The position numbers and the translations under genes were made by a program. Positions 7,170 to 12,690 of a DNA stretch of 12,690 nucleotides are shown piece by piece (positions within the stretch are counted from its first letter, which is position 1; each line of letters opens with the position of its first letter). The notes under the pieces were generated by a model, which searched no databases, was not told the DNA's origin, and was given only the letters and a program-made list of their open reading frames with translations. The DNA comes from an uncultured Oscillibacter sp. (GTDB lineage: Bacteria > Bacillota > Clostridia > Oscillospirales > Oscillospiraceae): positions 1 to 12,690 of the forward strand of contig NZ_CAJTUX010000074.1 of assembly GCF_910579365.1 (NCBI RefSeq), read 5' to 3'.

Positions 7170-10028
7170 ATGAACTGGCGAATGGCAAAACAGCGTGTTT
7201 CCGCGATGGGATTGGCGGCGGCTCTGGCGGTGTCCTGCGCGGTTCCAGCGGCGGCAGCTCCCATTGGAGACGGCGTGGAGCCCACGTATGACGAGGCCTA
7301 TTACGCGACGCTGGACTATTACGGCAATCTGCTGGAGGGCAGCGTGGTGAAGAGCTATGCCCTCAACGGCAAGGACAGTCTGACGGATTATGGCGTCTAT
7401 GACGAGGTGGTGAATCTCACCGACGGCACCTCCCCGGTGAGCGGGGAGGGGGGAGCCACCTCCTTCCGCTTTGGCGGCAGCGCGCCAGATCACTTTTATT
7501 TCGAGGGCAAGACCAAACAGCCCTTCGAGGACCTGCCCTGGACCCTCTCTCTGCGCTATACCCTCAACGGCGTACCTATGAAGGCGGAGGACCTGGCGGG
7601 AAAGCAGGGCGTGGTGGAGATTCTGCTGGACATCGTACCGAACGAGAAGGCCAGTGATTACGCCAGGTATAATTACACCTTGGAGGCCATGGCCCTGTTC
7701 AACCAGGATGACATTTTGTCCCTGGAGGCCCCCGGGGCCCAGGTCCAGCTGGTGGGCAACCTGCGGACGGTGCTCTTCCTGGCGCTGCCGGGCGAGGAAC
7801 AGCATTTTACCATCCGGGTCGGCAGCGACGACTTTTCCTTTGGCGGACTGACGGTGCTGATGGTTCCCGCCACGTTGGCCCAGCTGGAGGAGATCGCCAA
7901 GCTCAGCCAGCGGAAAGACGACCTGGAGGAGGATTACCGGGCGCTCTCCGGCAGTCTGGACAATCTGCTGGACGCCCTCAGCGACATTCAAAACGGCCTC
8001 TATGCCTCCGCCAAGGGCCTGGACCAGCTGGAGGCCGCGCGGCAGAGCTTCTCCGGCGGCAAGGGCGTGCTCTATGACGGGACGGACCGTCTTCGGGGCG
8101 ACCTGAGCAATCTGGCGGAGCTGCTGGGGCCGGTGGAACAGCGAATCCAGCTTCTCAGCCAGACGGTGACGGATTCCAAGACCGTTCTCAATGATATGAC
8201 GGACGCCGCCCTTACCCTCCAGACACAGCTGAAGGATATGGAGGACGCTCTGTGGGGGCTGGAAAACGGCAGCGACGACCTCAAGCACGTCATCGATCTG
8301 GCGGCGGACATGAAGAACAGCCTTCTGCGGCTGGAGCGGGCCCTGGGGGGCACGCATACCGGCGGCAGCAGCGTATCCACCAACAGCGGCGCGCTGGTGC
8401 AGAAGGTGAAAACGGTCCACGGCGTTTATGCCGAGAAGGACCGGGACGCCTTCTTCGCCCAAATGCTGGCCCTCCAGGGGAAGAGCGCCGGGGAGATTCA
8501 GGATATCCAGACCATTCTGGGTCTGGACGAGGCCACCGCCGCCGCCATCGGCAAGCAGCAGGAGTGGCAGGCGGCTCAGCAGGCCAAGCAGCAGATGGAC
8601 GGTCTCCACGCCATGAAGGAAAACGGCATGAGCTTCCAGGGCTTCTGCGAGAGCCTGCCCGGCGTCTCAGAGAGTCAGGCCAAACAGATGAACGACCTCT
8701 GGCTGATTTACAGCAGTGGCGATGTGACTGGCGAAACGAAGCCGGCCCCCCCGGAGACGCCGCCGGAGCAGGAGGGACAACAGCTCCCGGCTATGGAAAA
8801 GACGCCGTCTGAGGCGGGAGAGGAAGCGGGGGAGACCCCTGTCTCCGAATCGGAAAACGAGCCGGAGGAAGAAGAGCTGTCCCCGGGAAAGGCCGACAGG
8901 GAACAGATGACGGCGAGACTGATCCTCAACGCCCCCGGCAGCGAGGGGGAGACGGACGGCGGGGAGGCTTCCGACGGCGGAGACGCTTCCGGCGGAGACG
9001 CTTCCGGCGGAGACGCTTCCGGCGGTGATACCGGCTCCGGGGGCAGCGCCTCGCCGGACAGCGGCGGCAGCGGCTCCGGCGAAGACTCCGAAGAGAACAA
9101 CCCGCCTGACCAGGACGATGGTTCCGGCGCGGATGGCGAGCCGGGGGAGGAGCCGGATACGGGCGGCGGTTCCGATACGGAGGATACTCCCGGTACAGGC
9201 GAAAACCCCGGCGGAACCGGCGGCTCCGACGAGAATAACACGGTCGGCGGCGCGGTGGTGGACCTGATCACCGGCGGCCTGGACAATGCCACCGCGCAGA
9301 TTGACCGGATTCAAAGCCAGCTTACGGATACCCTGGAGGAGATCAAGCGCCCCACCGCCGTGGTGGTGGGCGACCTGGCAGACCTCTGCGGAGAGCTGGA
9401 CAGCCTCATCTCCGCGCTGGACGACGCGGAGGACCTGGCGTCCGCCCTGCGGCAGTCCTCCATGACGCTGCGTGAAATCTTGGGAGACGTGGACGCGCTG
9501 CGTACCGTTCTGAACGGCTATGAGCCCACGCTTCAGGAGGCCCTGAGCAGCGCTGGGGCCCTCAGCACCGCCGCTGTTTCCACCATTCGGGACACGGAAA
9601 CGCTGCTGGCAGACGCGGAAAATCTGGCCCGATCCACAGGAAGGGACCTGGACGCGGGGACGAGGCAGTCCCTGAATGGTCTTTCCGCCGCTCTGCGGCA
9701 GACCGCGAAGGCTCTGGCCGCCACCGGCGAGGTGAAGGACGCCAAGAATACCGTCGCCGATATCATTGAGGATACCTGGAACGAGTACACCGGAGATGTC
9801 AACAACCTCCTTCTGATGGACGCCACAGCCGAGCCGGTATCCCTGACGGACGAGCGGAATCCCACTCCCTCCAGCGTCCAGGTTCTGATTCGGACCCAGG
9901 AAATCAAGGAGGAGGAGCCGGAGAAGACGCCGGAGACCGCCGAGGCCAAGACCGCCACGACCTTCTGGGGCCGCGTTGGGCAGATGTTCCGGGATTTCTG
10001 GAATGCCGTCACCGGCATATTCCACTGA
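7170..10028 (+). CDS. Exported coiled-coil protein with acidic linker, partner of the MMPL transporter (function unknown)
   Basis: A predicted 952-residue extracytoplasmic protein with no enzymatic motif that I can see. The N-terminal export signal has Arg/Lys at 4-9, a hydrophobic core at 12-25 and an AAAA cleavage region near 27-30; a possible lipobox LAVSC places Cys23 as an alternative lipid anchor. A beta-rich domain (about 31-235) follows. Next come helical/coiled-coil segments (238-390), a second helical region (about 395-516), a disordered acidic Pro/Glu then Gly/Ser/Asp linker (about 517-693), and another helical region (696-880). The Trp/Phe-rich tail after Trp933 looks amphipathic. 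It resembles the soluble part of YhgE/Pip-like heptad-repeat exported proteins found beside MMPL genes in Clostridia, but lacks any C-terminal membrane domain. The transporter gene begins 15 nt after its stop, so the pair is probably one operon. An adaptor or cell-wall-spanning role is inference. Confidence 0.87.
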   Translation: MNWRMAKQRVSAMGLAAALAVSCAVPAAAAPIGDGVEPTYDEAYYATLDYYGNLLEGSVVKSYALNGKDSLTDYGVYDEVVNLTDGTSPVSGEGGATSFRFGGSAPDHFYFEGKTKQPFEDLPWTLSLRYTLNGVPMKAEDLAGKQGVVEILLDIVPNEKASDYARYNYTLEAMALFNQDDILSLEAPGAQVQLVGNLRTVLFLALPGEEQHFTIRVGSDDFSFGGLTVLMVPATLAQLEEIAKLSQRKDDLEEDYRALSGSLDNLLDALSDIQNGLYASAKGLDQLEAARQSFSGGKGVLYDGTDRLRGDLSNLAELLGPVEQRIQLLSQTVTDSKTVLNDMTDAALTLQTQLKDMEDALWGLENGSDDLKHVIDLAADMKNSLLRLERALGGTHTGGSSVSTNSGALVQKVKTVHGVYAEKDRDAFFAQMLALQGKSAGEIQDIQTILGLDEATAAAIGKQQEWQAAQQAKQQMDGLHAMKENGMSFQGFCESLPGVSESQAKQMNDLWLIYSSGDVTGETKPAPPETPPEQEGQQLPAMEKTPSEAGEEAGETPVSESENEPEEEELSPGKADREQMTARLILNAPGSEGETDGGEASDGGDASGGDASGGDASGGDTGSGGSASPDSGGSGSGEDSEENNPPDQDDGSGADGEPGEEPDTGGGSDTEDTPGTGENPGGTGGSDENNTVGGAVVDLITGGLDNATAQIDRIQSQLTDTLEEIKRPTAVVVGDLADLCGELDSLISALDDAEDLASALRQSSMTLREILGDVDALRTVLNGYEPTLQEALSSAGALSTAAVSTIRDTETLLADAENLARSTGRDLDAGTRQSLNGLSAALRQTAKALAATGEVKDAKNTVADIIEDTWNEYTGDVNNLLLMDATAEPVSLTDERNPTPSSVQVLIRTQEIKEEEPEKTPETAEAKTATTFWGRVGQMFRDFWNAVTGIFH
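8958..9020 (+). repeat. 15-bp in-frame tandem repeat coding for Gly-Gly-Asp-Ala-Ser
   Basis: Three identical 15-bp copies of GGCGGAGACGCTTCC (8976-8990, 8991-9005, 9006-9020) are preceded by one degenerate copy at 8958-8975 with 3 extra bases (GGEAS-D). A partial copy follows from 9021. The unit is five codons, so gain or loss of copies keeps the frame and changes only the length of the acidic linker. Confidence 0.93.
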
Positions 10029-10043
10029 CAGGGGGAAATCGCT

Positions 10044-12224
10044 ATGGTGGAAAAAATTGCCCATAAACTGACGCGGAAACCCAAGCTGGTGGCCTTGGCC
10101 GCAGTGCTGATGCTGATACCCGCCATCATTGGCTACGCCGCCACCCGCATTAATTACGACATTTTGTCCTACCTTCCCCAGGACCTGCCCTCCTCCCAGG
10201 GGGAGCAGCTGCTGGAGGACCCCTTTCAGATGGCGGCCACCAGCATGCTGATCGTGGAGGGAATGCCTGCGGGCTACACCAACAAGCTGATTCAGGATAT
10301 CAAGGAGGTCCCCGGCGTGTCCAGCGCCGTGTGGGTCAGCAACCTGGTGGGCATCCAGATTCCCGTGGAGATGATTCCGGCGGATTTCCGGGAGATGTTT
10401 TTCTCTGGTCAGGCCACTATGATGCTGATTCAGTATGACCATCCCGGCGCGTCCGACGAGACGATGGAGGCCATTCAGGGGGTCCGGAATGCCTGCAACG
10501 AGCGCTGCTTCCTGGCGGGCTTTTCCGTGGTTATCAAGGACACGCGGGACGTGATGGACGGAGAGCTGCCCATTTTCGTGGGCCTTGCGGTGCTGCTGGC
10601 GCTGGTGGCGATGAGCGTGACGCTGGAGTCCACCGTGCTGCCCTTTGTGTACCTTGCCAGTATCGGCATGGCGGTGGTCTACAACTTCGGCAGCAACGTC
10701 TTCCTGGGGCAGATTTCCTACATCACCAAGGCCATCGCCGCCGTACTTCAGCTGGGCGTGACCATGGACTACTCCATTTTCCTTTACCACCGCTACGAAG
10801 AGGAACGGGAACACTACGACGACAAACGGGACGCCATGGCCCAGGCCATCATTGCCGCGTTCCGCTCCCTTTCCGGCAGCAGCATGACGACCATTGCGGG
10901 CTTCCTGGCCCTGTGCTTCATGCGGCTGACCCTGGGCCGGGATATCGGCATCGTCATGGCCAAGGGCGTGGTGCTGGGCGTCGCCACGGTGATTTTGGTA
11001 CTGCCCTCCCTGGTGCTGATTTTCGACAAGCAGATTGGCAAGCATAAACACCGGACGCTGATTCCCTCGTTTGACAAGGTGAATGCCTTTGTCCTCCGCT
11101 ATCGGATTGCTCTGGTTGTGCTGACGCTGGTGCTGTTCCTCCCGGCGGTTTACGCCCAGAAGCATGCCGAGATATATTACAAGCTGGACGAATCCCTGCC
11201 CCGGGACCTTCCCTCCATTGTCAGCAATGAGAAGCTGAAGGATGATTTTGACATGGCCACCTCCCATTTCGTGGTCCTCCGGAACGATCTCTCCGCCGCC
11301 GACATGGGGGCGCTGGAGCGGGAGATCGAGGCGGTCCCCGGCGTTACCTCCGTCGTCTCCTACCACAAGATGCTGGGCTCCGGCATTCCGGACTTCTTCA
11401 TCCCGGACGCGGTGAAGGATATGCTCCGCCAGGGAGGCTGGCAGCTGATGATGGTGAATTCCAGCTATGCCCCCGCCACCAGCGAGGTGTCGGCCCAGCT
11501 GGACGCCATGAATGAAATCCTCCACAGCCGGGACCCCAGCGCCATGATTACCGGCGAGGGCGCCATGTACCGGGACCTGATCGATACCTCGGCGGTGGAC
11601 TTTCAGGTGACGAATTACATCTCCATCGCGGCGATCTTCTTGATTATCGCCTTTGTCTTCCGCTCAATTTCCATTCCCGCGGTGTTGGTGGCCACCATTG
11701 AGCTGGCGATTTTCATCAACCAGGGCTGCTGTTATTTCCTGGGCACGGAAATCCCCTTCATTGCGCCCACAATCATCAGCTGCGTTCAGCTGGGGGCCAC
11801 GGTGGACTACGCCATCTTGATGACCTCTCGCTTCCAGGAGGAGCTGAAGCGGGGCCTGAGCCGGAAGGAGGCTATTCTTATCGCGGCCAACTCCTCGGAT
11901 GCGTCCATTGTCACCAGCGCTCTGGTGCTCTTCTGCGCCACGCTGGGTGTGTCTTTCGTGTCCTCCATCGATCTGATTGGGGCCATCTGCGTTATGCTGG
12001 CCAGGGGCGCGCTGGTGTCGGCTCTGGTGAGTATTTTCCTCATGCCGGCCATCCTCTGCGTCTGCGAACCTCTGTTCAACAAGACCAGCTGGCACTGGCG
12101 GACGCCGGACCCCGTTCCGGAAAAGACGCTTCCTGTCCCCGAGGAGGAGCTTCCTCCGGCGGAGACCGCCCTGGCCGGGCCGGAAGCGCTTCCGAAGGAG
12201 ACCATTCCGGCGGAGGTGAAGTGA
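10044..12224 (+). CDS. MMPL/RND-superfamily transporter
   Basis: A 726-residue polytopic inner-membrane transporter with the RND duplicated plan. TM1 (about 17-34) is followed by a large external loop (35-175) and TM2-6 (about 178-325). TM7 (350-370), a second external loop (371-515) and TM8-12 (520-675) repeat the pattern. Both halves carry the Asp-Tyr pair in the fourth helix of each repeat, Asp242-Tyr243 (GVTMDYSIFL) and Asp588-Tyr589 (GATVDYAIL), each followed by SRF- or HRY-type residues. In MmpL3 the equivalent pairs form the proton relay, so this is very probably proton-driven. The C-terminal ~42 residues are a Pro/Glu-rich, probably cytoplasmic tail. AGGGGGA (10030-10036) lies 7 nt before the ATG. 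The gene follows an exported partner protein and is under TetR-type control, which fits export of a lipid-like or amphipathic compound; the substrate cannot be assigned. It is smaller than mycobacterial MmpL proteins and closer to Firmicutes YdfJ-like members. Confidence 0.94.
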   Translation: MVEKIAHKLTRKPKLVALAAVLMLIPAIIGYAATRINYDILSYLPQDLPSSQGEQLLEDPFQMAATSMLIVEGMPAGYTNKLIQDIKEVPGVSSAVWVSNLVGIQIPVEMIPADFREMFFSGQATMMLIQYDHPGASDETMEAIQGVRNACNERCFLAGFSVVIKDTRDVMDGELPIFVGLAVLLALVAMSVTLESTVLPFVYLASIGMAVVYNFGSNVFLGQISYITKAIAAVLQLGVTMDYSIFLYHRYEEEREHYDDKRDAMAQAIIAAFRSLSGSSMTTIAGFLALCFMRLTLGRDIGIVMAKGVVLGVATVILVLPSLVLIFDKQIGKHKHRTLIPSFDKVNAFVLRYRIALVVLTLVLFLPAVYAQKHAEIYYKLDESLPRDLPSIVSNEKLKDDFDMATSHFVVLRNDLSAADMGALEREIEAVPGVTSVVSYHKMLGSGIPDFFIPDAVKDMLRQGGWQLMMVNSSYAPATSEVSAQLDAMNEILHSRDPSAMITGEGAMYRDLIDTSAVDFQVTNYISIAAIFLIIAFVFRSISIPAVLVATIELAIFINQGCCYFLGTEIPFIAPTIISCVQLGATVDYAILMTSRFQEELKRGLSRKEAILIAANSSDASIVTSALVLFCATLGVSFVSSIDLIGAICVMLARGALVSALVSIFLMPAILCVCEPLFNKTSWHWRTPDPVPEKTLPVPEEELPPAETALAGPEALPKETIPAEVK

Positions 12225-12427
12225 CAGCGCCAGAGGTAAGATGTAAGAAAATGCTGAGGAAAAGATGGAGTTTTATGGAAGAGATGAAAGAAAAGTGTAA
12301 AGAGACACGCAAAACGTAATTGAAGTAATTGAAGAGTGTTGATAGAGGTTGAAATATCCGGAAATAAACGGCGTTTAAATGGAACTGCCTGAAAGCAAAT
12401 CGAATAAGTATGCACAACGGTAACGTG
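12225..12427. other. AT-richer non-coding tail downstream of the transporter gene
   Basis: About 200 bp lie between the transporter stop and its likely terminator, with composition clearly more AT- and purine-rich than the flanking genes. I see no convincing gene. It contains a 9-bp tandem duplication GTAATTGAA (12316-12324 and 12325-12333). There are weak promoter-like pairs, for example TTGATA at 12339 followed by AAATAA at the right distance, which are too poor to call. It may be a long 3' untranslated region or a remnant of older sequence. Confidence 0.5.
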
Positions 12428-12463
12428 AGCGGCCCGCCCCAAGACAATTCAGGGCGGGCCGCT
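12428..12463 (+). terminator. Rho-independent terminator of the exported-protein/MMPL unit
   Basis: A perfect 12-bp GC-rich stem (AGCGGCCCGCCC at 12428-12439, GGGCGGGCCGCT at 12452-12463) has a 12-nt loop and is followed by GTAAATTTTTA. The T-rich side is on the + strand only, so it ends rightward transcription. It sits about 200 nt after the transporter stop and just before the putative insertion sequence. Confidence 0.8.
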
Positions 12464-12547
12464 GTAAATTTTTACAAGCCGGTATCAAGGTCCCCTTCGA
12501 GACCCCTTAAAATTCCGTGTAAACGACAAACTTAGAGAGATAAAAAA

Positions 12548-12602
12548 TCTTCGACTCAGTCAAGAATGGAAAAAACAATCCATTCAAGATGGGAGTCGAA
12601 GA
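12548..12602 (+). repeat. Two-part hairpin enclosing the transposase start codon
   Basis: The outer arms TCTTCGACTC (12548-12557) and GAGTCGAAGA (12593-12602) pair over 10 bp. The inner arms GAATGGA (12564-12570) and TCCATTC (12579-12585) pair over 7 bp around an 8-nt A-rich loop. A 6/7-nt internal loop separates the two helices. The ATG at 12566-12568 is inside the inner stem. This could block translation of transcripts that enter the element from outside. Confidence 0.75.
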
Positions 12603-12690
12603 AAATAAACACAGCGCCGCAGGAGCTACTGAAAGAGTATATCAAAAGTCAGCATTTCACCAACACTACAGAGATTATGGCGGCGATGAA
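12566..12690 (+). CDS. IS256-family (mutator-type) transposase, N-terminal fragment
   Basis: The first 41 codons of a gene leave the window on the right. The readable part, from MEKTIHSRWESKK to ELLKEYIKSQHF and TTEIMAAM, resembles the N-terminal segment of IS256-family transposases, where a short variable leader precedes a helical region of this kind. The DDE catalytic core would lie beyond the edge, so assignment rests on a short stretch plus the IR-like sequence upstream. The start is constrained: an in-frame TAG at 12533 and no ATG, GTG or TTG between it and 12566. No Shine-Dalgarno site stands at the usual distance, unlike every other gene here, and the ATG is buried in a hairpin. Both would keep expression low. 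An unrelated small gene remains possible. Confidence 0.55.
   Translation, partial: MEKTIHSRWESKKINTAPQELLKEYIKSQHFTNTTEIMAAM

Larger units (their letters stand above)
12499..12690 (+). mobile_element. Left end of a probable IS256-family insertion sequence (right end outside window)
   Basis: The stretch beginning near GAGACCCC (12499) and running through AATTCCGTGTAAACG (12511-12525) looks like a mutator-type terminal inverted repeat. From memory, IS256 itself has a similar AATT-GTGTAAA core close to its left end. A transposase-like reading frame in the same direction starts 40 bp further on. Composition changes here relative to the high-GC operon. The exact left boundary, the matching right repeat and any 8-9-bp target duplication cannot be seen, so 12499 is approximate. 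Confidence 0.5.

Noticed and set aside
8958..9020. CRISPR-like array
   Set aside because: The repeats are directly adjacent 15-bp units without spacers, in frame within a coding region; they encode GGDAS.
8667..11525. A 952-codon open frame on the minus strand opposite the exported-protein and transporter genes
   Set aside because: It is a shadow created by G/C-rich third codon positions. Its product is a His/Gln/Arg/Gly-rich string with no domain, signal or ribosome site, and it crosses the boundary of two well-supported genes.
12251..12319. 22-codon open frame (starting MLRKRWSF) after the transporter gene
   Set aside because: No credible ribosome site, very short, and basic/purine-run composition explained by local AT/purine richness.
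11807..12442. Minus-strand open frame covering the transporter 3' end and downstream tail
   Set aside because: It runs through the terminator stem and antisense to transporter TM codons; no ribosome site and no recognisable protein.

Overview
The window looks like a chromosomal segment from a high-GC member of the Clostridia. The best match is an Oscillospiraceae-type gut bacterium (Flavonifractor, Lawsonibacter or Oscillibacter-like); this is inferred from gene content and codon style, not from a database match. Evidence for a Bacillota host is the PolC-type replicative polymerase, the rseP-ispG-polC gene order, MEP-pathway isoprenoid synthesis, and strong Shine-Dalgarno sites with gram-positive-style sigma-A promoters.

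Left half (2-5804, + strand): a housekeeping cluster. It holds the 3' end of rseP/rasP (site-2 intramembrane protease), then ispG, then polC. Gaps are short (13 and 45 nt) and there is no terminator between the genes. The block ends at a perfect 15-bp stem terminator (5824-5856), which also serves the convergent genes on the other strand.

Middle and right (5856-12224): a self-contained regulated export module. Two TetR-family repressors read leftward and overlap by ATGA. They diverge from a rightward two-gene unit: an exported 952-residue coiled-coil protein with a long acidic Gly/Ser/Asp-rich linker, and a 12-TM MMPL/RND-type transporter. The intergenic region carries two near-consensus sigma-A promoters on opposite strands whose -10 boxes overlap, plus a 7-bp-arm inverted repeat that is a good operator candidate. 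The likely logic is that one or both TetR proteins repress the exported-protein/transporter pair and themselves until a ligand, possibly the exported compound, relieves repression. The substrate cannot be read from the sequence.

Right edge (12225-12690): an AT-richer tail with no convincing gene up to a GC-rich terminator hairpin (12428-12463). After it comes what looks like the left end of an IS256-family (mutator-type) insertion sequence. The first 41 codons of its transposase run off the window, and the transposase start codon sits inside a two-part hairpin.
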